Positions 33,334 to 43,977 of a DNA stretch of 55,575 nucleotides are shown piece after piece (position 1 is the stretch's first letter; each line of letters begins with the position of its first letter). The translations under genes and the position numbers were made by a program. Source of the DNA: an uncultured Bacteroidales bacterium (GTDB lineage Bacteria > Bacteroidota > Bacteroidia > Bacteroidales > UBA932); contig CALVDI010000008.1 in the NCBI GenBank assembly GCA_944326225.1, positions 1-55,575 of the forward strand, written 5' to 3'. The notes below the pieces were generated by a model, which searched no databases, was not told the DNA's origin, and saw only the letters and a list, made by a program, of their open reading frames with translations.

Positions 33334-35073
33334 CTAAAAAAGAAGGGACACCTCTCCCGGTGAGCACAAGTCGCAGATGCCGCAGGGCCTGCACTGCTCC
33401 TGTCCGAAATACGCGGACAGGCGGCGGCTGCGGCAGGCTGACTGGGCAGCCGACCGGTCGCTTACCGGCGAGATGTACCGGTACATGGCATCCAGCCTTT
33501 CCTTGAACATGGCCTTGCGCCGCCCGTAAACCGCCTCAGACAGATAAAGGTTGTCCGGGGTAAGTCTTTCGCCTGCAAAACATATCAGCGGAGAACGCAC
33601 CTTGGGGATATATCTGAGCACTCCGCTGCGGGAGAGCTGGAGGAGCTTCTGCTTCACTGCCCTTGACGAGTTCATCGTCACCTTGCCCACATAGTCCTCG
33701 TCTATCGCCACCAGATGCGAGAACAGACCCGGGTATATCCGCATCAGGGCCTTTATGAATGTATCCAGGGACGGGTCCGACAGCTGCACGCGGTACAGGT
33801 CGTCCCTGTTGACTATGAACATGATCCGCGTGGGATTGTCTATTTCCTCAGTCAAGGTCCAGTATCCCGATATCTCAATATACTTTATGGCATTGTAGGC
33901 CATGGCAGCGTTGAGACGGTAACGCCTCACGAACTCCAGCAGATTGAACTTGCATACCGCCCCGGCGCCGTCCTCGTAGGCTATGCCCAGGAACTTGAAC
34001 ACCTTCTGATATATGTCCGCGATATAGTCCAGTCCCGGGAAACTGCTCTGGTATATGGCCTCCAGCCGCTTGATGTCCGACTTGTTCCACAGTAGCACGG
34101 CCCAGGAGCGCAACCCGTCCCTGCCAGCACGCCCGGCTTCCTGATAGTACGACTCCACAGCCTCCGGCAAGTCAAAGTGACAGACAAACCTGACATCCGG
34201 CTTATCAATACCCATACCGAATGCATTGGTAGCCGCGATGATCCTCAGGTCTCCCCTCTTCCACCTCTCCTGTACATCGTTGCGTTCCTCCTTGCTGAGA
34301 CCGGCATGATAAAAACCCGCATTCACCCCCTGGGATACGAGAAACGAGGCGATGTCCCTTGCCGCCTTCCTCTCCCTCACATACACGATACCGGTACCCT
34401 GCACCGCATTGCAGAGCGAGAGTAGAGTCCCGAACTTATTCTCGGTATTGCGCACGACATACGACAGATTGGGACGCTCGAAGCCGGAGCAGATGATATT
34501 GTCCTTCCTGAAGCCGAGCTTCTCCTCGATATCCTTCGCGACATCCGGCGTCGCTGTTGCCGTAAGTGCGATTACCGGCACATCCGGGAGCAGTTCCCGC
34601 ACATCGGATATCAGCAGATAGTCCGGCCGGAAATCGTAGCCCCACTGGGAGATGCAGTGCGCCTCGTCCACCACCAGGAAACAGACCTGCATCTTCTGCA
34701 CCCTGGTCCGGAACAGGTCCGTGCGCAGCCTCTCCGGAGACAGATACAGAAACTTGTAGTCCCCGTACACCGCATTGTCCAGCGCGATATCTATCTCCCT
34801 TCGGGTCATGCCCGAGTGCACGGCCATTGCTTTTATCCCCCTCGCCCTCAGATTCTGCACCTGGTCCTTAATCAAGGAGATGAGCGGAGACACCACCACC
34901 GCCAGTCCCTCTCTCATCATCGTCGGCACCTGAAAACAGACAGACTTGCCTCCGCCTGTAGGCAGAATCGCAAGCACGTCCTCTCCGGCCAGTGCGGAAG
35001 ATATTATCTCCTCCTGCTTGGGTCTGAAAGAAGTGTATCCCCAGTATTTTTTCAAGATTTCTTTCACAAACAC
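33334..35073 (-). CDS. recQ: RecQ-family ATP-dependent DNA helicase
   Basis: About 579 residues, a 3'-5' DNA helicase for repair. Motifs in order: FRPKQEEIISSALAGEDVLA, Walker A PTGGGKSVCFQVP, DEAHCISQWGYDFRPDYL, LTATATPDVAKDI, ATNAFGMGIDKPDVRFV and QEAGRAGRDG. A winged-helix RQC-like region follows, and a zinc-type cluster (CRPCGICDLC preceded by another Cys) is placed at the extreme C-terminus, with no HRDC domain. The start is uncertain: a GTG at 35073 lies within a TATCTTTG -7 element (35073-35080), so GTG at 35067 may be used. Convergent with the caspase gene, with no terminator visible between. Confidence 0.9.
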   Translation of the reverse strand: MFVKEILKKYWGYTSFRPKQEEIISSALAGEDVLAILPTGGGKSVCFQVPTMMREGLAVVVSPLISLIKDQVQNLRARGIKAMAVHSGMTRREIDIALDNAVYGDYKFLYLSPERLRTDLFRTRVQKMQVCFLVVDEAHCISQWGYDFRPDYLLISDVRELLPDVPVIALTATATPDVAKDIEEKLGFRKDNIICSGFERPNLSYVVRNTENKFGTLLSLCNAVQGTGIVYVRERKAARDIASFLVSQGVNAGFYHAGLSKEERNDVQERWKRGDLRIIAATNAFGMGIDKPDVRFVCHFDLPEAVESYYQEAGRAGRDGLRSWAVLLWNKSDIKRLEAIYQSSFPGLDYIADIYQKVFKFLGIAYEDGAGAVCKFNLLEFVRRYRLNAAMAYNAIKYIEISGYWTLTEEIDNPTRIMFIVNRDDLYRVQLSDPSLDTFIKALMRIYPGLFSHLVAIDEDYVGKVTMNSSRAVKQKLLQLSRSGVLRYIPKVRSPLICFAGERLTPDNLYLSEAVYGRRKAMFKERLDAMYRYISPVSDRSAAQSACRSRRLSAYFGQEQCRPCGICDLCSPGEVSLLF

Positions 35074-35168
35074 AAAGATATTAAATATTCTGGCAAAAAT
35101 TTTGCAAGAGAGGGAGCGATGTTGAATTATTTTACAAGATTAGTATTTATCAATTAATTCTATAAACA

Positions 35169-36773
35169 ATGTCTAAAATCGATTTGACCAAGTACGGTAT
35201 CACCGGGACACCTGAAATCATCTACAACCCCTCATACGAGCAGCTTTTCGAGGCTGAGATGGACCCCTCGCTGACTGGATACGAGAAAGGACAGCTGACA
35301 GAGCTCGGAGCCGTTAACGTGATGACCGGTATCTACACCGGACGCTCTCCCAAAGATAAGTTTTTCGTAATGGACGAGACATCCAAGGACACCGTATGGT
35401 GGACTTCGGACGCATACAAGAATGACAACAAGCCCGTGACCAAGGAGACCTGGAAAGTCCTCAAGGACCTCGCTTCCAAGGAACTTTCCAACAAGAAGCT
35501 CTATGTGATGGATACTTTCTGCGGTGCCAACGAGAATACCCGTCAGAAGATCCGCTTCATCATGGAGGTGGCATGGCAGGCACATTTCGTAAAGAACATG
35601 TTCATCCGCCCCACCGACGAGGAGCTGGCAAGTTACGGCGAGCCTGACTTCGTTGTCCTCAATGCCTCCAAGGCCAAGGTAGAGAACTACAAGGAGCTCG
35701 GTCTGAACTCCGAGACAGCAGTAGTCTTCAACCTCACCGAGAAGATGCAGGTAATCCTGAACACCTGGTACGGCGGTGAGATGAAGAAGGGTATGTTCTC
35801 CTACATGAACTACCTCCTCCCCCTGCGCGGCATCGCTTCCATGCACTGCTCCGCCAACTGCGGCGAGGACGGTGACACAGCCATCTTCTTCGGTCTCTCC
35901 GGCACAGGTAAGACCACCCTCTCCACAGATCCCAAGCGCCGCCTGATCGGTGACGACGAGCACGGCTGGGACGATGACGGTATCTTCAACTTCGAGGGCG
36001 GATGCTACGCCAAGGTCATCAACCTCTCCAAGGAGAACGAGCCCGACATCTACAACGCCATCCGCCGCGACGCTCTCCTCGAGAACGTAACTGTGGACGC
36101 CAACGGCAAGATTGACTTCGCCGATAAGAGTGTTACCGAGAACACCCGCGTATCCTACCCTATCTACCACATCAAGAACATTGTTAAGCCTGTATCGAAG
36201 GCCGGTCACGCTTCCAAGGTCATCTTCCTGACCGCAGATGCGTTCGGAGTTCTGCCTCCCGTATCCAAGCTGACCCCCGAGCAGACCAAATACTACTTCC
36301 TGAGCGGCTTCACCGCCAAGCTCGCCGGCACAGAGCGCGGTATCACCGAGCCTACCCCCACCTTCTCCGCTTGCTTCGGAGCTGCATTCCTCTCCCTGCA
36401 TCCCACCAAGTACGGTGAGGAGCTCGTGAAGAGAATGGAGAAAGTAGGCGCCACCGCTTACCTCGTGAACACCGGCTGGAACGGTACCGGCAAGCGTATC
36501 TCCATCAAGGATACCCGCGCCATCATCGACCGCATCCTCGACGGCAGCATGGACAAGGCTGAGACCACAACCATCCCCTACTTCAACCTTGCCATCCCTA
36601 CCAAGCTCGACCAGGTGGACACTCACATCCTCGATCCCCGCAACACATACGCAAAGCCAGAGGACTGGGATGTAAAGGCAAAGGATCTCGCAGGCCGCTT
36701 CATCAAGAACTTCGAGAAGTTCACAGGCAACGAGGCAGGCAAGGCTCTCGTAGCTGCCGGTCCTAAACTCTAA
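35169..36773 (+). CDS. pckA: Phosphoenolpyruvate carboxykinase (ATP)
   Basis: A 534-residue cytoplasmic enzyme interconverting oxaloacetate and PEP; in gut Bacteroidota it often runs toward oxaloacetate during fermentation to succinate. Diagnostic segments are [11 protein letters not shown], the kinase P-loop [14 protein letters not shown], the metal-binding [25 protein letters not shown], and the late [17 protein letters not shown]. Length matches the family. Codon use is strongly biased to C/G-ending codons with heavy use of favoured codons, consistent with high expression. A long open frame on the opposite strand is a by-product of this bias. Confidence 0.97.
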   Translation: MSKIDLTKYGITGTPEIIYNPSYEQLFEAEMDPSLTGYEKGQLTELGAVNVMTGIYTGRSPKDKFFVMDETSKDTVWWTSDAYKNDNKPVTKETWKVLKDLASKELSNKKLYVMDTFCGANENTRQKIRFIMEVAWQAHFVKNMFIRPTDEELASYGEPDFVVLNASKAKVENYKELGLNSETAVVFNLTEKMQVILNTWYGGEMKKGMFSYMNYLLPLRGIASMHCSANCGEDGDTAIFFGLSGTGKTTLSTDPKRRLIGDDEHGWDDDGIFNFEGGCYAKVINLSKENEPDIYNAIRRDALLENVTVDANGKIDFADKSVTENTRVSYPIYHIKNIVKPVSKAGHASKVIFLTADAFGVLPPVSKLTPEQTKYYFLSGFTAKLAGTERGITEPTPTFSACFGAAFLSLHPTKYGEELVKRMEKVGATAYLVNTGWNGTGKRISIKDTRAIIDRILDGSMDKAETTTIPYFNLAIPTKLDQVDTHILDPRNTYAKPEDWDVKAKDLAGRFIKNFEKFTGNEAGKALVAAGPKL

Positions 36774-36781
36774 TTCGATGC

Positions 36782-36890
36782 GTCATAACGGGCAAACTGC
36801 GGCGTTGTCTTCGGTATCATGGCTCAGTCATTTACCTAAGTAAACTCCTTCGCCACGAACCTTGACGCCTTGCATTTTACCCATTATGAC
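36782..36890. repeat. Long imperfect palindromic element after pckA
   Basis: The outer arms begin GTCATAACGGGCAAA (36782) and end TTTTACCCATTATGAC (36890), complementary with a few mismatches over about 20 nt. The centre holds a second hairpin (TTTAC-CTAA-GTAAA). The structure is too long for a simple terminator and may be a REP/BIME-like dispersed element. No second copy occurs in this window. Confidence 0.55.
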
Positions 36891-36908
36891 ACATCTCAGA
36901 AATGACAC

Positions 36909-36943
36909 AAAAGAGGGATGACTTCATTAGGTCACCCCTCTTT
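36909..36943 (+). terminator. Intrinsic terminator of pckA
   Basis: AAAAGAGGGATGAC pairs with GTCACCCCTCTTT (one mismatch) over an 8-nt loop and is followed by a T-rich run. It lies just before the next gene on the same strand. Confidence 0.8.
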
Positions 36944-36954
36944 CTTATTATTTT

Positions 36955-38013
36955 ATGAAAATGAGACGAGCTATGCATATCGTACTTTATGTTCTGGCTG
37001 CGGTGGTGGCCATATTCCTGGTTTTCCTGCTGACAGCTGTCATCACTGATTACCGTCCGACCGAAAGGGAGGTGCTGCAGGACCGTTCCGGCCTTTCATC
37101 CGGTGCTGCGGAGGCCCTCCCAGACTCCCTCTCCATCCTCTGCTGGAACATCGGTTACGGAGGCCTGGGGGACGACATGGATTTCTTCTACGACGGCGGC
37201 ACGCAGGTACGCACGTCCAGGGAGCGGACTCTGGCCAATATTGACGGCATCATCGAGGAGATCCGCCGCCACAGTCCCGACATCATCCTCCTTCAGGAAG
37301 TGGACGAGTGCTCCAGACGCACCTACAGAATCAATGAGGTAAAAATGCTGCAAGAGGCTTTCCCCGATTATCATATCTATCTGGCGTACAACTACAAGTC
37401 TCTCTTTGTACCCATACCGGTCAAGGCTCCTATGGGACGTGTGGCCAGCGGTGTGGTACTGATGAGCCGCATCGAGCCGGAAGAGGTATACAGATGGCAG
37501 TATCCGTCGCGCTTCCCCTGGCCCGTCAGCATGTTCAATCTAAAGCGTTGCCTGCTCACAGCCACCTTCCGCCTCGCTGACGGCGGCAGCATCGTCATCG
37601 GAAACACCCACAACACCGCCTATGACACCGGCGGTATGCGCACCGCTGAGATCCGCTGGTTGGGTGAGCTGACCTCCAGTCTCGCCTCACATGGCACGCC
37701 GTTCATCATCGGCGGCGACTGGAACCAGTATCCGCCCGAGTACATACCTGGCCCCGCCGAGACATCCAATCCGCATTTTACCACCGTGGCCCTTGACACG
37801 GCCCTCCTACAGGGCACCGGCCGCATAGTCTGGGATCCTTCTACCAAGACCCTGCGCCACCTCAACGTACCCTACGGCCCGGAATCCGTCCTCACCGTCA
37901 CCGACTACTTCTACATCTCCCCTACCGTCCATGTGGATACAATACGGACAATTGACCTAAGCTATAGATACTCCGATCACCAGCCAGTGCTTCTTAAGTC
38001 ATCAACATTGTAG
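36955..38013 (+). CDS. Endonuclease/exonuclease/phosphatase-family protein
   Basis: A 352-residue protein with one N-terminal membrane helix (about 7-28, IVLYVLAAVVAIFLVFLLTAV) and a catalytic EEP domain behind it. Active-site elements are visible: LSILCWNIGYGG, IILLQEVDECSRR (Glu), GNTHNTAYD, FIIGGDWNQYPPE (Asp/Asn) and the terminal YSDHQPVLLK (Asp-His). The anchor suggests the domain faces the periplasm. The family includes DNases, phosphoinositide and sphingomyelin phosphodiesterases, so the substrate cannot be named. Only 11 nt separate its start from the pckA terminator, so it may use a promoter within that region. Confidence 0.85.
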   Translation: MKMRRAMHIVLYVLAAVVAIFLVFLLTAVITDYRPTEREVLQDRSGLSSGAAEALPDSLSILCWNIGYGGLGDDMDFFYDGGTQVRTSRERTLANIDGIIEEIRRHSPDIILLQEVDECSRRTYRINEVKMLQEAFPDYHIYLAYNYKSLFVPIPVKAPMGRVASGVVLMSRIEPEEVYRWQYPSRFPWPVSMFNLKRCLLTATFRLADGGSIVIGNTHNTAYDTGGMRTAEIRWLGELTSSLASHGTPFIIGGDWNQYPPEYIPGPAETSNPHFTTVALDTALLQGTGRIVWDPSTKTLRHLNVPYGPESVLTVTDYFYISPTVHVDTIRTIDLSYRYSDHQPVLLKSSTL

Positions 38014-38020
38014 TTTATAT

Positions 38021-38047
38021 AAAAAAAGCCGCCAAAGCGGCCTTCTT
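38021..38047 (-). terminator. Intrinsic terminator of tmRNA
   Basis: On the minus strand, GGCCGC-TTTG-GCGGC followed by TTTTTTT, immediately after the tmRNA 3' end. It may also stop transcripts of the convergent upstream gene on the plus strand, although the T-tract there is weaker. Confidence 0.9.
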
Positions 38048-38049
38048 TG

Positions 38050-38442
38050 TGGAGATGGGCGGACTCGAACCGCCGTCCAAACACAGCACCCGAGTGCTTT
38101 CTACATACTTATTCTGTCTTTGGTTGTCGGACGGTGACTGCGGACAGACACGCCATCACCGCCTTATCTCCTGAGTCTTAGACCGCTTTAGGAGAATCCA
38201 CGGCTGCATCCCGCTTTAATGATACCCCGTATGCCGGACATAGCAGGCGGAAAGCCCGGCGGGATACTCGTCGCTATCGCCCTGGGCGACCGCGATTAAG
38301 GTAGTAAACCTGGTTTACTTACGCAGCGAGTGCATAGTTGTTGTTGCCAGTTATGGCTTTGGAACCTTGATGACGGGGTGGGTTGCCAACCCCGGTATGC
38401 TTACAGTCCGATGTCTTGTGCTGTCAAAACCAAAACATCCCC
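38050..38442 (-). ncRNA. ssrA: tmRNA (transfer-messenger RNA)
   Basis: The 5' end GGGGATG pairs with 3' CATCTCC to form the tRNA-like acceptor stem, and GGTTCGAGTCC forms the T-arm. The 5' part reads GGGGATGTTTTGGTTTTGAC. The tag frame (minus strand, 38348 to 38319) encodes G-N-N-N-Y-A-L-A-A-stop, the NYALAA ending common in Bacteroidales. The 3' CCA is not encoded and must be added. It rescues ribosomes stalled on broken mRNA with SmpB. A good -7 element lies upstream and a terminator directly downstream. Confidence 0.95.
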
Positions 38443-38453
38443 GTTTACGACTG

Positions 38454-38461
38454 CAAAGATA
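38454..38461 (-). promoter_or_regulatory. -7 element of the tmRNA promoter
   Basis: Minus-strand TATCTTTG, a perfect TAnnTTTG, 11 nt before the mature 5' end, with CTTG at a -33-like position 19 nt upstream. Confidence 0.7.
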
Positions 38462-38479
38462 CGCAAAAAACGTACCGAA

Positions 38480-40510
38480 TCAAGATTTTTTAATCGTCGG
38501 ATAAGCAATGCGCTCATGATACACCTGTTCCAGACGCTCCTTGAACATCCTCTTGACGATCTCGATGTCCTTTATCGATATATCCGCCTCAACCAGCTGG
38601 GAGTCAGACAGACGCTTGGCAGTTATCGAATCCACCAGGTTCGAGATACTCTCCGGCGTATAATCCTTCAACGAGCGGGATGCCGCCTCCACTGCGTCCG
38701 CCATCAGCACTATGACCTGCTCCTTGCTCCTGGGCAGCTCACCGTGATACATGAACGGTTCCTTGTTCTCAGGGTCCCCTCCGGCATTGCAGTACTGAGC
38801 ATAGAAATAGAATGTCAGCGAACGGGCATGATGGGTACGGATAAAGTCAATCACCACCTCCGGCAGCTTGTGCTTGCGGGCCAGCTCCACACCGTCATCC
38901 ACGTGACGGATTATCTGCTGGGCACTTTCTTCCGGCGACAGCCCCTTGTGATAATTGAATCCGGCCGGAGCATTCTCCACAAAGCACTGCGGATTCTTCA
39001 TCTTCCCGATATCATGATACAGTGCGCCCACTCTGGCCAGTGTCATGTCTGCTCCTATCTCGCGGGCCGCCTCGGATGCCAGATTGGCCACCTGGAGAGA
39101 GTGCTGGAAAGTTCCGGGGGCTTTCTGAGCCAGTTCCCGGAGCAGCTTGACATTGGTGTCCGACAGATCCACCAGACGGAAATGCGATACCAACGAGAAG
39201 AGTCTCTCGAAAATAAACGCCACCGGATAAGCCGCTATCACCAGGAGGGAATTGACAGCCAGCCTGAACACCTCTCTTCCGTCGAACAGCGAGAGCGTTC
39301 CGTCTCCGGACAACAGGAATCCCATGTAGGTAAGGAACAGGCCGAGAAATATGAACAGTGAATTGAGGAACTGTGACCAGCCCTTGTTGAAATATTTGAA
39401 CGAGATAATCGAGATGATACCTCCCGCCAGGTTCATGAAATAGAGCTGTACTCCGCTGCCCGTCTGCAGCATGAGCGGCAGAAGCATCACCGCGTACAGC
39501 GGGAACACATATCTGCTCTTGAAGAACATCGTCAGATATATCGCGAACACGGAATAAGGCACTATGAAGAGGTAATCGGGATTGAATCCGCGTATAATGA
39601 CCGTCAGCACAAACATCAGCACGTACAGCGTCAGGATAAAATAGAAAGTCTTGCGTTTCTCCAGGACATCCTTCTTGGTATAGTACACTACAGCGAACAG
39701 GGAAGCCGCTATGAGCAGGCACAGTATAAAATGCCCGACTCCGACTCCGAATACGGACTCAGCATATCCGTAAGTCAGCTCGTACTCTTGCTTGAACGAG
39801 TCCAGCAGCTGCTCAATCTCGGCTGTGACAATCTCCCCTTCGGAGACAATCAGCTGACCGGCGTAGACCATACCCTTTGTCGGGGAGATATAGTCCACCG
39901 CCTCCTTGTGAAACAGGTTGGTCTTGTCCTGGTCATACGTCAGATTGGGAACTATATACTCGGAGACATGATAGGCCGCGTACAGGGAATCAGCGTCGTA
40001 AGACGGGAAGCTGACTGAAAGATAATACTTCATGTAGCCTTCGGCCTTCTTTGGAGTATATACCTCTGCTATAGGTCTTTCCTGTGCCCGTTTGTCCGTC
40101 TGCACCACTATCGTGCCCACAGTAGACATATTGTCCATCGGCGGCAATATACCCACGGTGTAGATATTGTACAGGGACTCCATGATATAATACAGCACGT
40201 GGTCGTCAATCCCGTTCTTGCCGTGCAGCGTGCGCAGACGCCGTATCTGAAGGTTGGCGACAGTGTTGTCGTAATCAAAGTACGGTATCACCTCGGAAGC
40301 CTTCTCCTCCTTTTCCCTCAGCAGTTCCTGATCTGTCTTGAGTATGGGAAAATCTATGGGGGACAGCAGCGTCTCATATACCCACGGACGGCCTTTCTGA
40401 TAGTTGTACTTGAACTTTCCCTCCTCAGGGAACAGCAGGACGGTCACGACCAGCACTATCAGAAGCGAAAGGTATATCTTCGGATCTCTAAGAAAATTGT
40501 GTTGTTCCAT
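38480..40510 (-). CDS. 7TM HD-family phosphohydrolase (PgpH-like)
   Basis: A 676-residue membrane protein. It has an N-terminal span (about 12-28), an extracytoplasmic 7TMR-HDED region to about residue 265, seven clustered spans (about 270-455), and a cytoplasmic HD domain with HSLQVANLASEAAREIG, ALYHDIGKMKNP and FIRTHHARSLTFYF. PgpH relatives hydrolyse the second messenger c-di-AMP; that activity is known for the family and inferred here. All HD metal ligands appear intact. A long hairpin lies 28 nt upstream of its start. The stop is 38 nt from the tmRNA 5' end on the same strand. Confidence 0.88.
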   Translation of the reverse strand: MEQHNFLRDPKIYLSLLIVLVVTVLLFPEEGKFKYNYQKGRPWVYETLLSPIDFPILKTDQELLREKEEKASEVIPYFDYDNTVANLQIRRLRTLHGKNGIDDHVLYYIMESLYNIYTVGILPPMDNMSTVGTIVVQTDKRAQERPIAEVYTPKKAEGYMKYYLSVSFPSYDADSLYAAYHVSEYIVPNLTYDQDKTNLFHKEAVDYISPTKGMVYAGQLIVSEGEIVTAEIEQLLDSFKQEYELTYGYAESVFGVGVGHFILCLLIAASLFAVVYYTKKDVLEKRKTFYFILTLYVLMFVLTVIIRGFNPDYLFIVPYSVFAIYLTMFFKSRYVFPLYAVMLLPLMLQTGSGVQLYFMNLAGGIISIISFKYFNKGWSQFLNSLFIFLGLFLTYMGFLLSGDGTLSLFDGREVFRLAVNSLLVIAAYPVAFIFERLFSLVSHFRLVDLSDTNVKLLRELAQKAPGTFQHSLQVANLASEAAREIGADMTLARVGALYHDIGKMKNPQCFVENAPAGFNYHKGLSPEESAQQIIRHVDDGVELARKHKLPEVVIDFIRTHHARSLTFYFYAQYCNAGGDPENKEPFMYHGELPRSKEQVIVLMADAVEAASRSLKDYTPESISNLVDSITAKRLSDSQLVEADISIKDIEIVKRMFKERLEQVYHERIAYPTIKKS

Positions 40511-40538
40511 CTGACTGTTTTTAATATAACTATAGGGT

Positions 40539-40589
40539 GACCCAAAAGGAGAAATTTCAAGCGTAACGCAGAAATTACCCTTTTGGGTC
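40539..40589. repeat. Long hairpin between the alpha-oxoamine synthase and PgpH-like genes
   Basis: GACCCAAAAGG with AGAAATTTC forms the left arm, and GAAATT with CCCTTTTGGGTC the right. The first 11 bp pair perfectly and the rest with a small bulge, over a 12-nt loop. It lies 50 nt after one gene and about 28 nt before the next on the minus strand. No T-tract follows, so it may be an mRNA processing or regulatory structure rather than a terminator. Confidence 0.6.
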
Positions 40590-40638
40590 GGCCTTATCAG
40601 GTTACTCGTACCGTTGGTTGCGGTACATCAGGGACAGG

Positions 40639-41898
40639 CTACATTATAGCCCTGTCCTGGATATTGTCTCCGTCATACTCTCCGGCGTCGAGTTTCTTCT
40701 TGGCCTCGGAGAATGCGTTTAGAGTGTACTCTACATCTTCCAGCGAGTGAGCCGCAGTAGGAATGATCCTGAACATGATCACGCCCTTAGGCACGACGGG
40801 ATATACGACCACTGAGCAGAACAGGTTGTAGTTCTCCCTGAGATCCACGAGCATATTGGTGGCCTGGGGCACAGTACCGTGGATAAAGACAGGCGTAACG
40901 CAGGCCTGGGCAAGTCCGATATCGAAGCCTCTCTCGCGGAATCCGTTCTGCAGGGCGCGGGTAACTGTCCAGAGCTTCTCGCGCAGACGGTCTCCCTCCG
41001 GTCCGCGTATGATCTCCAGCCTCTTGAGACAGCCCTCCACGATAGGCATCGGCAGGGACTTGGCGTAGATCTGGGAACGGAGGTTGTAGCGGAGATAGTT
41101 GATAATGGACTTAGGACCGGCCACAAAGCCGCCGATGATGGCCATCGACTTGGCGTATGCTCCGATATACAGGTCGATACCGTCCATCACACCGAAGTGC
41201 TCGGATGTTCCGCGGCCGTGAGGGCCCATCACACCGAAACCGTGCGCGTCGTCAATCAGGATACGGAACTGGTATTTCTTCTTAAGGGCCACTATCTGGT
41301 CCAGAATGCCGAGGGCACCGGTCATACCGTACACTCCTTCGGTAATCAGCAGCACGCCGCCGCCGGTCTCCTCGCATACCTTGAGAGCGCGCTGGATGGT
41401 CTTCTCGCACTTCTCGATATCATTGTGCGGATACACCATCCTCTTGCCCATGTGCAGACGGCAGCCGTCGATGAGGCAGGCATGGGCCTCGGAGTCGTAA
41501 ACAATCACGTCGTGACGGTTCACAAGAGCATCGATAGTGGAGACAATGCCCTGATATCCGAAATTGAAGAGGAAAGCGTCCTCTTTCTGCTCAAACTCGG
41601 CGAGCTCTCTCTCCAGTCTCTCGTGAAGTGCCGTCTGTCCGGACATCATCCTGGAGCCCATGGGATAGGCAAGGCCCCAGCGGGCCGCGGCCTCTGCGTC
41701 TATCTTGCGGATCTCGGGATGGTTGGCCAGTCCGAGATAGTTGTTGAGACTCCAGCAGAGAACCTCATGACCGTTGAATCTCATTCTGGGAGCTATCTCG
41801 CCCTCCAGTTTGGGGAATGTGAAATATCCGTGACCTCTTGCGCGGTACTGTCCGAGAGGACCTCCCTCGTCCTTGTTTATTCTTTCAAAAATATCCAT
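40639..41898 (-). CDS. PLP-dependent alpha-oxoamine synthase (serine palmitoyltransferase/cysteate acyltransferase-like)
   Basis: A 419-residue fold-type I PLP enzyme of the group that condenses an amino acid with acyl-CoA. Segments seen: LCWSLNNYLGLANHPEI, GSRMMSGQTALHERLE, YDSEAHACLIDGCRL, LITEGVYGMTGALG, DDAHGFGVMGPHGRG and the PLP lysine in IGAYAKSMAIIGGF. In Bacteroidota, close relatives start sphingolipid (serine) or sulfonolipid (cysteate) synthesis; the N-terminal GPLGQY and GYFTFPKLEGEI pattern fits that clade better than Kbl or BioF. Amino acid and acyl donor specificity cannot be read by eye. It ends up 18 nt downstream of gyrB. Confidence 0.75.
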   Translation of the reverse strand: MDIFERINKDEGGPLGQYRARGHGYFTFPKLEGEIAPRMRFNGHEVLCWSLNNYLGLANHPEIRKIDAEAAARWGLAYPMGSRMMSGQTALHERLERELAEFEQKEDAFLFNFGYQGIVSTIDALVNRHDVIVYDSEAHACLIDGCRLHMGKRMVYPHNDIEKCEKTIQRALKVCEETGGGVLLITEGVYGMTGALGILDQIVALKKKYQFRILIDDAHGFGVMGPHGRGTSEHFGVMDGIDLYIGAYAKSMAIIGGFVAGPKSIINYLRYNLRSQIYAKSLPMPIVEGCLKRLEIIRGPEGDRLREKLWTVTRALQNGFRERGFDIGLAQACVTPVFIHGTVPQATNMLVDLRENYNLFCSVVVYPVVPKGVIMFRIIPTAAHSLEDVEYTLNAFSEAKKKLDAGEYDGDNIQDRAIM

Positions 41899-41916
41899 AT
41901 CTGGTAATTTAAAAAT

Positions 41917-43923
<2,007 letters not shown>

Positions 43924-43943
43924 TCAATATTATTTAAAACGAA

Positions 43944-43977
43944 CAAAGATACAAAAAATCTCATAACTTGAAGCAAA
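43944..43977 (-). promoter_or_regulatory. Promoter of gyrB
   Basis: Minus-strand TTTG, 22 nt, TATCTTTG, a near-ideal Bacteroidota promoter. Its -33 element lies inside the 3' end of the upstream barrel gene. Confidence 0.7.

Noticed and set aside
35101-35135. A TTTG/TATTTTAC pair as the pckA promoter
   Set aside because: The -7 candidate deviates at the last two bases and the spacing is 23 nt; too weak to annotate.
35232-36626. A 464-codon open frame on the minus strand opposite pckA
   Set aside because: It mirrors the strong codon bias of pckA, has a Val/Leu/Gly-rich translation without a recognisable domain, and no promoter.
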